This document shows positions 23,051-35,826 of a stretch of DNA of 64,000 nucleotides, one piece after another. Below the pieces are notes generated by a model, which saw only the letters and a list, made by a program, of their open reading frames with translations, made no database searches and had not been told where the DNA came from. The DNA comes from Sipunculus nudus. Taxonomy: Eukaryota > Annelida > Sipuncula > Golfingiida > Sipunculidae. The position numbers were made by a program, and so were the translations under genes. Numbering within the stretch: the stretch's first letter is position 1; every line of letters starts with the position of its first letter. Location of the stretch: positions 52,092,714 through 52,156,713 of the forward strand of contig CM049320.1 of NCBI GenBank assembly GCA_026874595.1, read 5' to 3'.

Positions 23051-23587
23051 ATATAATAAACACAAATATGTAAACATACAGGAGAATGAGTTGCGCAAAA
23101 ATGCTAAACTTTTCACAATAAAACCATTTAATTAAAATAGTCCATAAGTGAAAACCTTTTTCTGATAAATTATTTTACTTTAAGTTTTAAAGGCTACAAA
23201 TAAAAGGAGCATTATCCACTTCAAATACTTTATTTAACATGTGTTTGTTTACATTCATTTTTCTGCGGCGTAACAGGACATGAAACAAAAGCAACTTATA
23301 TTCTACTATTGTATATTATTAGAGTTGGTGTATAACTATTTGTTTCCTATATATGGACTGAGAGAGATACACAAATGAACAAGTTTGATGAGAAATATAT
23401 ACGGCAATGCAGTTTCTTACCAAACTTTCCACAACAACATGTTGCAATAACCTAATTAGCAGTAAAAAGCGTTGTTTACTTCATGTCACCACTAAACAGA
23501 GAGTAATAAATTGATGAACGATGTTTATTTAAAAATAAATATGTTGAACAAATGTTCAGACTGACACACACACGCACACACCCTCAC

Positions 23588-23632
<45 letters not shown>

Positions 23633-24060
23633 ATATATACATATTTTTTTTTTACCGGGAATGCAAAGGTCCTGAGTAACATTTGCACATTTTTCATTTA
23701 CAACTGCACAAACAGGGTCAACTAGATGTTGAAATATACCCCGTACACACATTGTCATTAGTCATTCTGAAGTATCTAAAAATTCAGAGCCCCGCATTTT
23801 CCTGCAGTTTTTTTAGAAACATATGCAGTAATACTTGCATACCCATGCATGTGCGTATAACGTTTGTTAAGATAAGGTGAGTAAAAAATAAAATACTACA
23901 TCATCACGATTTAGTCTTTCACTGGTCTGGAGACTGTCTTTGTATTTGGACATACATTATATGAACCCTGATGGTAACGCCTCAGTGCTTTTAGCTTTAC
24001 GTCTCATTCTGCCTGCCTGGTGATTCATGTATGAAAATCAGCTATTTCGGAGTCAGGCAA
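23050..24060. other. no gene recognised; microsatellite at 23,560-23,640
   Basis: AT-rich DNA with a CACACA/(TA)n run. Nothing with coding character was found on either strand. Confidence 0.5.
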
Positions 24061-24793
24061 TACCAACATTTGCATTACCAGGAACAATACATTATGTGTA
24101 CATATACATCAGTCAAGGGCCCTACTCGTCACATCTTTTCCTATAAGCAAGGTTCTCGTTAAATATTGACAAGGAAGCTCATGGTAGGGCCATATACAAA
24201 TAAATCCAACACATAAAAAGTAACCAGCACATGGTATACAAGACGATCCACATGCCGAATCAACAAGGAAACGTGAACCAAAAACTGAATAGGTTATAGG
24301 TTTATAAGCCTGTATACGATATTTTTGTTCCCGATCCCGTTTTCTAATTACAAGACCATTAATATAAAAGTAACTAAATATTTGATTTTCTTGGTGCCAA
24401 CGTGGAGGCTACAAGGGCAACTAGACCAGCTCAGTTGCCTGGTTCATAATTCATAAAATAGCAGGTCCGGAGTCTTGAAGGGACAGAGTCTAATGGTTTC
24501 AGAGGTTGCCATGCTTCTAAGAGGAAGCATCTTATGCATAACATTCAAGTTTGCATGAGGTATGACATGGTAATTTTCAAACGAAGAACTAAGGAGTGCA
24601 TCAATGCAACTTCACACCAAGCTTGCCGTTTCGCTCGGTAAGGTTTGTCTCCAATGTCAACTTCTGCCCAAAGACTAAATAACAGTGTGCATCAGTTTCA
24701 TTAAAGTAGGAGCAGGGTTGTAGTTTATCACATCTACATATTCATATTAAAATTTTAAAGACGTAATTTCTCCGCCTTCGCCTTCTTGCAGAA

Positions 24794-25957
24794 ATGTCTA
24801 CTTCATTGGTCTTCAGCGAGAATGAACCCGTCCCGTACAGCTTCGAAGGCAAGGACCGCTGGATTGACGGTATAAGGTACTGGATCAACACGACATCTGC
24901 GAGCATTGAGATGTTTCGACACATGTCCGTTCATGATGGTGATGTGTTCGTATGTGGTTTTCCGAAATCAGGTATAACCAGGTTTACATGTGTTAGAATT
25001 TCCCGCGTTTCCCTATATTTTTTTCTATGCAGTGATAATGGTATTCTTTCAACTCTTCAGTGCTTGGAGTTCGTGCAAGCGTGACTGAAAAGTTTACAGG
25101 CTGTGAAAACTGATTTATGAAATTTTTTCATGAAACTGAATGGTAAATGTGCAATTTATTCTGCATTTTAATGTTTTGTTCGTTTATGAGAGACTGTATA
25201 TATTTATTATATATGCCGATGACAATTTTCAGGAAATGTTTGGATGGTTACTATCCTTCGTGCCGTATTTGCCCAGGAACACCTGGATATCTTTGAAAAG
25301 TCGGAGCGTTTCGAATTCGAACGATTTTTGGAAGGAAACACAGAAAAGGCACTAAAGCTGCCTCGTCCAAACATATATATTATACATAGTTATTATCATA
25401 TGTTGCCAACGGAATTCTACTTAAGGAAACCTAAAATCATCTACATAGTTCGGAATCCGAAAGATGTAGCAGTGTCATATTACTATTTCCATAAGATAGT
25501 AGTAGCGTTGGGACCTTGGAAGGGAACATGGGATGTATTCTTTGATGCATTTATGAGAGGGGAGGTATTCTTCGGGAATTATTTTGATCACTTGGTTAGC
25601 TTTTTTCCCCACCGAAACGACCCAAATATTTTCTATGTGACGTATGAAGCCCTAAGAAGAGACCCTTCCCGGTGGATTGGAGATATCGCTGATTTCATTG
25701 GAAAACCCCTGAATCCAGAGAAACTGGATAAAATCGTAAGGCTAACGGACTTTGATACAATGAAAAAGCATCCGTTCAACCCAACTGGATGTACAACCCT
25801 GACACCTGGCGGCGAGTTTATGCGATCTGGCAAAGTTGGATCCTGGAAACAGCTCTTCACTGAGGAGCAAAACAAACAAATGGATGCTATGATAGAAAAG
25901 GTAGAAAAGGAGCTGAGTTTTCGGTTTGACTGTGATTGCCCCGATTCTTTGTTTTGA
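24794..25957 (+). CDS. cytosolic sulfotransferase (SULT family), two coding exons
   Basis: Exons 24,794-24,971 and 25,233-25,957 join in phase (TCA G|GTATAA ... TTTTCAG|GA AAT) to give 300 aa, the usual SULT length. The enzyme family transfers sulfate from PAPS to alcohol or amine acceptors in the cytosol. Visible motifs are: F56-P-K58-S-G60 (5'-phosphosulfate loop); H111, placed 22 residues before R133 exactly like the catalytic His and 3'-phosphate Arg in human SULTs; R133-N-P-K-D with S141; and R257-S-G259-K-V-G, the C-terminal PAPS/dimer segment. Residues 61-62 are Asn-Val where most SULTs have Thr-Thr. An acceptor-like CTTCTTGCAG ends 2 bases before the ATG, suggesting a 5'-UTR intron. 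The substrate cannot be told from sequence. Confidence 0.9.
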
Positions 25958-26510
25958 ATGAAATACAATAAGAAAAATGGAAAGCTACCTGTAATGATTC
26001 CGTATCTAGTTGTTTCACAATAATTATAAATAATCATTTTAACATTCATCAATATGAAAATATAATGTACTTTCATCAAGACATGAACAAGACGTGCACA
26101 GACCTTGTAGTCATCCAAACTTCCTCTGCGCTGTCTAGCATTTCCCTTCAAACAGGATTTTGATCAATCGTTAAGTAAGTCACAAGCAGTGAACTCTTTC
26201 GGAATGGACTCATAAGGAGATCTTCAGGTAACGATCATTTACAGAAGATTTGCCATTTAAAAGGCCTTGGAATATATTGCGCAATATAGATAATAACTTT
26301 TCTTTACGACTGATATTTTGTGATAACATAAGTTAACAATATATCGTATCAGGAGTTATGGCTAATCCCTTTGGTAATATAATTGTTACATGAGAGCAGA
26401 TCTTAGTTATTTTGATTTGGAAAAAAGACTATTGTAGAGAGTGTACATTTCTTACACTATACCGGCTTTAGCTGTCTAGCTTTGCTTTGTTCGGGGAAAA
26501 CAGCTTTAGT
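25958..26510. repeat. 3' flank of the sulfotransferase gene, homologous to pseudogene flank and relic units
   Basis: Landmarks CTGTAATGATT, ACGATCATTTACAGA and GATTTGCCATTTAAAAG match 14,010-14,340. The following TTACATGAGAGC ... GCTGTCTAGC block matches the relic units at 19-23 kb. The gene's 3' flank therefore leads straight into another copy of a 5'-region unit, as expected in a tandem array. Confidence 0.65.
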
Positions 26511-26548
26511 GAATCTGATCGTCAGTGCAAACCTTATATCAACAAGAC

Positions 26549-28223
26549 CCCCCCCCCCCCCTCCCCCTTTCCCGCCAAGCAAGTGGTTTTGCCCTGGACA
26601 CAACAACCACTCCCCAGCTAGTTATTCTGTTAAAAGTTGGGTATATGTTATGCGCTCTATAAGTGCTCTTTTCACTTACAATACAAACGCCAAGTATTTA
26701 TAAAACCTAATAATAATAATGTGTAATTACGAGTTAATATATCAAACTGGCCACTTTGAGGTGTCAAGTTGCAAATTTTGCCTCTAAAGTAAATATTTAT
26801 TCATATCGGACCTCCAAATTTTATGTAAATCAAAATTGACCTGAATAAAATGACAATTGGTGAAGCAAGTCTTTGCATGATGGATTTGATCTTACAGATA
26901 GGGCAAAGGAAATACAAGCAGTCGCAAAAGAGATTAACTGACCTCTTAATAAGTTCCAACATCATTCCTCAGAAAGATAGAGTAAAATATTGAGATTTTG
27001 ATAGTTTGAGCACCCCTCTAGGTACTGTATATAATAAATGGTCACTGGAAAGCGGAAATGAGATGATAAAATAATGTCGTTACAGAGTCATTATTCTAGT
27101 TCCCTTGTAAAATAATCATTAAAGGCAGGACTTGCTTTTTTATAGTTTACCAGAATCAATTCGATAAAATCACTTATTATTAATTTGCTTAATCCAATAA
27201 CGAATGTGCAAATGTATTAATCACATGTATATAACGTCAAAACCAAGTCGTCAAGTTGATAACGATTCATTACAACAGTGCTAGAACTGTGGTATCATTG
27301 TCAAAAACAATACAAACGCCAAGTATTTATAAAACCTAATTAACGAACGAGAATACAGGGTAAGTACAGGACAACCAGTGGGTCATTTTAAGATCGTGTA
27401 GGGGTCTGATCACCAATACACCTAAGCAGATACGCTAAAACCAGGACATTGTCAATGTAATGCTCAATATGAACATTAATTCACCCTAAAACACGCACAC
27501 GACCCAAATTATGCAAAAACTGCACTTGAAGGCCTTGTCCTCAAAATAAATCACTTCAGTGAGTGCACCAAAGGCATACCTATGAATACATAGCTTTCGT
27601 GATATTTTATAACCGTGTAGTAGAATTTGACAGAGCATGGAGTCCCCCATTTGTGTACCCACTATGGTCAACCCGGAAAAGGTTAGTTATAGCCGATCAA
27701 GTTGTCATTTTCATTATCAGATAGGAGTTATTTTTATCATCCTGTTCAGTAGAAATATTTATTGAGTATTTTCTAACAAGGAACCACATTCGATTTTTTC
27801 TTGGAACAGTGAGGAAAAATCTAGGAACCGAAATAAAGATTTGACATGAAAAAGATTAAGACCCGTCCTTTCAAGAGCCCGAAAATATTCTCTGATTTCA
27901 TATAGGCCTTTTTGAGCGGATATATTATTTTTACTTAACGTTTTTAGACCTTTCTTTCTGATTATCAAAGATTGTTGCTGGATTTTAAACTTTGTGTAGA
28001 GAACTGGTCCGTCTTACACAAAGGAATAAGAAGATTATTAGCAATCCAAGGAATAATGGGAAATCACTAACCACCTTATAGGTTTTCGATTAAATCACAA
28101 ACACATCCGTTACAAGTGAGGCTCTATCATTACCAGTGGCGCGAATTTATCTTCAAGGGTTAGGGGATGACTCACACACGCACACACATACTCAAGTATA
28201 CATATATATATACTATATATAAA

Positions 28224-28262
<39 letters not shown>

Positions 28263-28910
28263 TAAGCGTTTATATGGCACATTTTAAAATAGATTAGCGT
28301 CTGTGTGACATACTTCCCATATATTACAATTAAGTATAAGGATTTACAAAATAAGGTTATTTCCAACATATATTTCCAATATAAGTTAATTCTAAACCAG
28401 GTTTAGATAAAATGTCATAGTCCACTGAAGTCCACACAAAGTCTATAATTCTATTAATATTTGCTATATATAAATATTGTTCTCCGTCACTAGTTAACTG
28501 TTCTAGAACCTTGGACATTTTCCTTGACTTATAACTACATCACAGCTGCTGAAGTTATAAAAGTGTTGCCAGAGGTTTTCAAAGTGTAGATAAAGTTTAT
28601 AACTAAGCTAAATATGCTAGAAATGCAGAAATATTCAAATTTCAAGACCACACGGACTCAGTGCTAATATTACAAAATCACCATAAACTAATGTCTAAAA
28701 AATAAGTTTTTATCAGGAAAATCATGTGAAGAGAGCTAAATTTGACACTTGGTCCAGTTATATGTTCTCCTCTGTGTGCTGTTTTGTAATAATTTTATGT
28801 GCGTTAGACGTAGCAAGGTTTTCCTAACTAATAAGCATGCCTAATTTGAAACCGTCTTCTTACCGAGTCTAGTGAGTCTAACAAGTCTTTACTGTTATTA
28901 TTCATTTAAG
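26549..28910. other. intergenic; short repeats only
   Basis: Contains a C tract (26,549-26,572), a 33-bp exact direct repeat beginning ACAATACAAACGCCAAG at 26,678 and 27,307, and a TA-rich microsatellite (28,198-28,257). The promoter and any first exon of the ATP-grasp gene should lie towards the right end, but I could not identify them. Confidence 0.5.
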
Positions 28911-30464
28911 TTAAAGATCGCAATTCCTGGTCCTTGTACGAAAAGATTCGAAGATTACAACGACCCGAATGATCCATCACCCGTTGAAGTACTCGAAGCC
29001 AACGGATTCGCTGTGGATTATATTCCATGGACACCAGACGACGTCGATTGGTAAATAATATTATGTAGTCTGTAGGACGGGACTTAGTTGTTCAGACATA
29101 AGAAAGGAATATTCCTAGCCCGAACACAGCTTAGGTTTTCGGCAAATAAATAACATCAGCAATTTGGACTGATGTCTCACCAAGTCAGGTACTGGTTTTT
29201 ACTAGTCTCATGAGTGGAAATCTGTATATCAGAAATATAAAATATAAATCCTATAATGGATACTAATTTGATTTGTTATGCAAATTGACTAACTATATAG
29301 TTGTTGCAGAAAAGTGAATGGCATGAATGCACTGGCTTACATTCGACAATTGAGATAAATGACGACTGTCGTGCGTGTGCGTGTCCTTGGTATTATATAT
29401 TTAATGAAGCATGATTACAATTTAGCTACTACAAAGACTAATGGTCTTTTTAGTATGATGTATATCTGTTATTCATAAGAATATGCCTTTGTTCTATATA
29501 CACAGACAAATTTTAAAGCATTGCTTCCCTTTTTATTTTAAAGTTAAAGAGTGTATTGTAGTAGAAAAACAATGACAGACTGTGACACTTCTTGTTCTCG
29601 GCGAATGGTGCAATAATTATTGAAACTTGTTCCTGTTTTTTTTTTATAAATTGTTTTCTAATCTGCATATGATTAAGAAACCATGACCTTATTGTCGGCT
29701 AATCTATCCGTCTATTTGAATTATTATCTTTCAGGGGAAAATACGATCTGGTGCTTCCTCTTAAGGTTTGGCTTTACCAAGATGACTTTGACAGGTTCAT
29801 GCAGTTTATAAAGGATGTAGAACAATCTGGTGCCCGATTGGCTAACAGCAGGGACCTAATCATATGGAACATTCATAAACGCTACCTGCTTGAACTAAAA
29901 TCTAAAGGGATTGTAATTCCAGAAACATTAATTTTCAAAACCACTGACTCAACTCCTGATCTGTCGGCGCTGATGTCCCAATATAACTGGAAGGCGGTGT
30001 TCGTGAAGCCGGCGATCGGCTCTGGTGGTTATAACGTCCATCGAGTTTCGTCTTTTCTCGAAGCCAACGCATTCCAGGAGGATTTCTCGAGAATGCTGAA
30101 AACGATTGATATGATAGTTCAGCAGGCAGTTCCTAGAAGAAACAGCAGGGAATGGTGTATGATTTATTTTCTCGGAAAATACGTTAACACTGTCGAAAGA
30201 ATCCCGGGTGGAGATTCTAACTTTAGTGCGATATACTACAACACTGTCAGAAGGGCTCCTCCTGAGTATGTTCTGCAAATGGCTGACCGCACCATTCAGG
30301 AGCTACCTTACAAAGGTCTGTATACAAGGATCGATATTATAGAAGACGAGGAAAATAATACATATCTGTTAGAGGTAGATTGTGTAAATCCGAGTCTTTA
30401 CTTCAACTCCTCAAGCGGTTCAACATTTGCAAATGCAGTTATTGAGATGATGGCAGACACCTAA
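28911..30464 (+). CDS. ATP-grasp ligase resembling the bacterial DcsG-like family (5' end not found)
   Basis: Two exons, 28,911-29,050 and 29,735-30,464, join across a GT-AG intron in the middle of Trp (TG|G). Exon A encodes LKIAIPGP...VLEANGFAVDYIPW..DDVDW. Exon B encodes GKYDLVLPLKVW, WNIHKRYLLEL, the ATP-binding loop VFVKPAIGSGGYNV, QQAVPRRNSREWCMIYFLGK, YTRIDIIED and a metal-site-like LLEVDCVNPSLYF. The order and motifs match bacterial glutathione-synthetase-like ATP-grasp proteins related to DcsG (O-ureido-serine cyclo-ligase). This class joins a carboxylate to a nucleophile through an acyl-phosphate; the substrate here is unknown. No ATG opens exon A, so at least one upstream exon is missing from this model. 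An AATAAA lies 8 bp after the stop and again further on. About 289 aa are visible, close to full family length. Confidence 0.8.
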
Positions 30465-30556
30465 CTATCAGAATAAAATATCATATATTGATGCGAATGC
30501 TGTTGTTGAGATGATGGCAGAGACCTAACTATCAGAACAAAATATCACAAGTTGAT
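30429..30556 (+). repeat. 64-bp tandem duplication across the ATP-grasp stop codon
   Basis: The end of the coding sequence, including ATGATGGCAGA and the stop (ACCTAACTATCAGAA), is repeated 64 bp downstream with a few substitutions, so a second copy of the last codons and stop lies in the 3' UTR. Confidence 0.85.
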
Positions 30557-32737
30557 ATCGTGGAGTAGTAGTTACATTACTGAAAGCTTGGCTTGCCTGT
30601 GTAACAAAAGTCGATCAATCAAGCGCCTCGAATTCTAATTTATCAAATTTCGACAGACTCACAGATGTTTGCTCTTATTTCTGAACCTTATGTTTGACTT
30701 CTGGATTGTATAGCCCATTAAAATACCTGTAAAGAAAGCTCAATTATAACAGTGTTATCTCATTGTTATCTCCTCCAAAGTAAACGCAAATAAAAAGTCA
30801 ACCACATCCTTCACTAAGGAGATTAAGGTGTCGCCCATGTATGACTGATACTTGGTTTGTTTTTCTATAACCATGGACCTTCTTTTTCAGTGTTCTAGGA
30901 GCTAGCTATAAGAGTATCCCGTTTTGTAGTGCATTATCTACATTCAATAACGTCTGAAAAAATATTTTGTCTTCTTTTAAGAACTACATTTATTCTATTT
31001 TGATTAAGTTTTTAAACATATGTGCTTATTATTTTGTTTTCTCAACTGTAAAATATCTTACCTAATTTTTCTTACTGTACTGTGTCTGCACCATGTAACC
31101 TATTATATTTAATGTTAATATCGAGAGGATAATTACTATATGAGTCTGTCCTGTTTGTCACAGGCAGTTTAATTGAAAAGAAATGTTATTTTTGGGTAAA
31201 ATTACAATCGCCGAAGCCAATAACAGTGCGCTTGATGTTGAGAATCACGTGTTGCATAGAAAATATGTATTTTAAATTGCTGATAATCAATTAAATTATA
31301 ACTCCAATTATCAGCAGGCACAACCGATATTTCGGCGCCACCGATGTAGCTCAGTTTGGCTTGCAAAAATAATACTAAAAGATTAATTTTTTTACAATTT
31401 AAATGCCCGAAACAAATGCTAAGGGTTTTGTTGACGGCCGTCTTTTTGTCCAAGCCAGCCGCATTTGTGCGCCTAACCTGGCTCCGGGCTCTATGACCCA
31501 TAATAATGGGTATCTTTGAACAAGATTATTATTATTATAGTAACTACCGTATTTGTTTCTCAAAGCCATCTAGTATTCGAACGTTGAACGATTTAGAAGT
31601 TTAAGATGTCTGTCTTGTCGATTAAATGTTTTTTTTTTAAGATTTCAAAGTAAACAATAAATACATGGTGCAAATACTATTACCTATGAATATTATTCTG
31701 TCCAGGGGTCATGTTTGGAAAATCGGGGGTGTTAGAGGTCTACCGCACATACGGGCAGAACCGGGCGGAAACAGGGAACCCACTATGGGGTTAAGACCTT
31801 GGATATTAGGTCAAGGTAAAAAAACATATCACGTGCAAATCTATCACCTAAGACTATTAGAAAACTGTGCCCAAAAGAGTTTTGAAAATCAGTTACATTG
31901 CAGACCTAGCGCAAATTAACACATGCAGAAGAAAGTAAGACAAAAGAAAGGAAAAAATTGTAATCGATGGGTTAGACCTCTTTGAAACGTCAGGTTGTCA
32001 TGCTCCATAAAACACTTTACCAAAATTGGATATAGATATAAAGAAAATAAAGAAATCCACTCCGATAAGGCTTCCCTCCCAGCGCACCACAAGACGAATA
32101 TTACGGATATACAGTTTAATGTCAGTATAAAGATAAAAACACAGAGAAACTCAGGAGCATATAACTGCCCCTCTCAATTAGGCCCCTACCTACCCTGACA
32201 GCAATCAGTAACGTTAGTTCTACGCACTCACAAAAACAGACTTCCAGTCAACTAAACATAACAAACCATATTCCTCTCCCACAGAAATGAAGTAATATCG
32301 ACCAATCACGAAATTAAGGCCATCTTAATTTAGCTGCGCAGATGTATGGTCATATATTTAAAGAACCTTAACTTCAAACAAAGAAAAGCCAACCTTCTTA
32401 TTTATATATTCTATTTTCAGACAAAAGTCCAGTGTCCAGTAAATTTCCGAACTTTCCTGATAAAAATAATTTTTACAAATAGTTGTCGTTCTTTCAGTAT
32501 AAACCACGAAGCTTACGAAGAGAGAGAAAAGCCGCGTCCACATTGTATTGGATTACGTCGGATGTTCTGTATAAATTAATAAATACAAAATGGTTATAGA
32601 AGAGTTTTTTTTAAACATTAAGACTAGAAGTCCACAGTAATCAAACAAGGAACACGTCATCTTTGAGGTGTCCAGATCTGCATTATTTATTGTGATATGC
32701 AGATTTCGTTAATGTAGAATTCAAAGTGTATCCTCAT
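30557..32737. other. intergenic region between two convergent genes
   Basis: The likely 3' UTR of the ATP-grasp gene ends within the first few hundred bases (ATTAAA at about 30,719). 31,505-31,650 is related to 43,155-43,290 (GTTGAACGATTTAGAA, then GATTAAATGTT), an interspersed repeat. No coding exon seen. Confidence 0.45.
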
Positions 32738-34649
32738 TTAGTTTCGCATATTGAGTTTTTCTACGGTTCTGTACATTGCCTCTTCCAGTGGTTTGTATCT
32801 GGAGTCCTTTCCTATGACTGATGCTCGTAGATGATTGGTCAAGTAGGCCCAGCCAAGTTTGTGCGTGACGTCACCAAATCCCATCTGCCCTCCATGACCA
32901 TACGTACCGAACATGTGACTACCCTAAATGTCACAAGAGATTAAATTATTTACAAATCCAAAACATTCAATATCAAGTCATAAACATTTTTTTTAACTGA
33001 CTTAGGGGTTTTCTTAGATATCGGTATATGCGCATGACACAATAAGTCTTATCGATATTTTAAGAAGCATTACACCTCTAAAAACATTTACTAATGACAA
33101 TTTTTTCTCGTGAGCAAGACATAAATGATGTGTTCAAGAGACCATGGCGCACAATGTAGGGTTTGTGCACGATATAAATAGTCGTGCATTTGATATAATT
33201 TATAGTGCTTATACGAGATCGGTCGTGGGTGAGAGATAATATGCAGTGCTTTCTCAATGAGTCGTGGACATATGAGATAATAGGTATCGTGCCAATAGGT
33301 CGTGCATAACAGATAATACTTCGTGTGCGTGATCTGATAATTCGCATTAATCAAATCTGTTTATTGTACCAATGCCCCAACAGTATTTAATTCCACATCT
33401 TATATTATTATTTTTAAACTTACTGTACGTGATTTCCGTATCATCATGCCTTTGGCATAGGTTACTTCCGGTAGACCCATGACCGGGTCTTGGCCAGTCA
33501 CTACCGGTTTTATCAGCTCTTGTATAGTTGCGTCAGACAAGAGTCGTTGGTCGTCATGGTTACCACCGTTTGCTAGGATACCGTAGAGCTTTGCCAACGC
33601 CGAAGCAGTTCCGGTCCCGGTTGCTGATCCAAACGGAACACTTCGTATCGTCGGGTTGTTCATCTGCATCTGTAAGGAGCGCACATACGAGATGAATGAT
33701 TGCGCGGTCTTTGATTTCAAGGAATGTCTTGTACAGTAAAATCCTTCATAGCCATAACCCATGTAACCGGACAAGGTCACGACCTTTATTTAAGGTCCTA
33801 AACAATTTGTGTTAATGTCCTGGACAACACAATCCACCATTGCTGAACATTATCCTTTCTTTAAGATAAGCTTGTTGTTATTTTTTTCTGACTAGAATTA
33901 TAAATTAAAACTGATTGTGATATAGCCGAACGCTCAGGATCAGTTATTGTTAACAAGAATTGGTCCAAAGAAAAATAGACTATAACATAGTAGTTACGAT
34001 TCATTTCTATTAATTTCATAACTGTTAATATCGTGTTTACTGTTTAGCACTTATTATGAATTGGATCATCATAGAAAAATAGTTACATCGAATATATAAC
34101 ATTATTGCTGACATTAAATAATACTAAGACGGAGACTGCGAACCCGTGTTTTTTAACAGTAGCTTGTACTGCCATCATGTGAGAGAAGGGTGAACTAATT
34201 TATTGATTTATTTATTAATTTTTATTTTTTATTTTGTTTTTGTTCTGGGTTTCCTGTATCAAGTTGGGTGGAAGCTCTATATCCAGAACGGAGACTGGGC
34301 CCTGATGTGATTGGCTGGTGCAAAGTGTGACGACACTGGGGAAATGAATTAAATGTAGCAATACATGTTGTTTTCATTCGTCCCTGAAAATTTGGGTCTT
34401 AAAGGGTCAGAAATAAATTAATATGCGTTTGATGGTATCTAGTATGTTAAGCCAGAAGCGTTTTCCCGTTGCCTGTTGTCACTGCCGAGTTGAGAGTGCT
34501 CATGCATAATTCTGCTAATAGCTTTTTAACAAGTCACATAACCTTATTTTTTGTGGGGAAAAAATATTTAAAAAAGAAAATTTTCTTCCAGGAGTTAGGT
34601 TCAGTATATGCAATATATATATATATATATATATAAGGTTCAGTATATG

Positions 34650-34717
<68 letters not shown>

Positions 34718-35760
34718 TAAAAGTTGAACAGCAAAAATTGTTAAATGATAATATATTGAGATTTAGAAGGAATAGGAATTGAAGAGTGAACTACTACTGA
34801 AAATCAAAGCTTCCTTGTGAATTTATATTTTGTATAAAAATTTCAAGTGGAATCTTCCGTTCTGTTGTGTGTTAGAGAACCAGGTATACAGACTAACAGA
34901 CCGACGGTAGACCAACCCCCCCCCCCCCCCCCCCCATATCGCCACTGAGCGAACAAGGATAAATCTATGTTGTAACTGACGGTGCTGCCACTCGACTTTT
35001 GTCACGCTAATTCGTCTGTGGCCTCGCCTCGTAAATGCCCTTTTCGGTCTTGAACTGCAGGGGACGTTGCAAAGTGTATCGATCCAAAGGGGATGACTTT
35101 CCATATTTAAATAACGTCTTGGAAATTTGACATGTTTTCGAGAAGGGGCTATTCCGGTGCCGTCTATCAGAAACTAAGCAAACTAGGAAATAGCGGATGA
35201 TGAGCCAGTGATATTAAAATAGTTTCACTGACCTCGGAGGTACCCGAAGGATATCGGAGTGACCTTCGGAGCAGGGATTTCTTAGATATCATCATGCCAG
35301 CCATCGCGCTGAACGGACCCCACTCAAACTGGCCAGGAGTGAGGAACTGCCAGGAACTGAGGGGCTGTAACCGGGCACAGCGGTAACTCAGCTCCACGGG
35401 GAGCCCGATGTGATAGTCCAATCCTGTGTAAAAGATTAACATAATATATACAGTAAAACCTTGATTAACCGGCTTCTTCCGTGACCTACCAAGAAAATAG
35501 GATATCAAAGATTTAGGATATTTTATCGTTCCAAACATAAACAGATTTTTATTACAAATTTTCGTAAGGCATAAAATATACGAATGTAATTACAGGTAAT
35601 CGTTGTTTGGATAATCGAAGACTGACTATATAGGTGTAAGGCAAACAGGTGACCATTTGATTGAAATTTAGACACCATTTTCTTAAAGAAAGGGTGGGTT
35701 TTTATTTTTTTCCTTTTGAATTATACGCAGGTTCCCTTTAAATTTAGTTAGGCCACCGAG

Positions 35761-35826
<66 letters not shown>

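Noticed and set aside
25633-26151. 172-aa minus-strand frame opposite the sulfotransferase exon
   Set aside because: Antisense shadow of the coding exon; no family resemblance.
31310-31380. TAGCTCAGTTTGG, similar to a tRNA A box
   Set aside because: No B box at the right distance and no cloverleaf; treated as chance.
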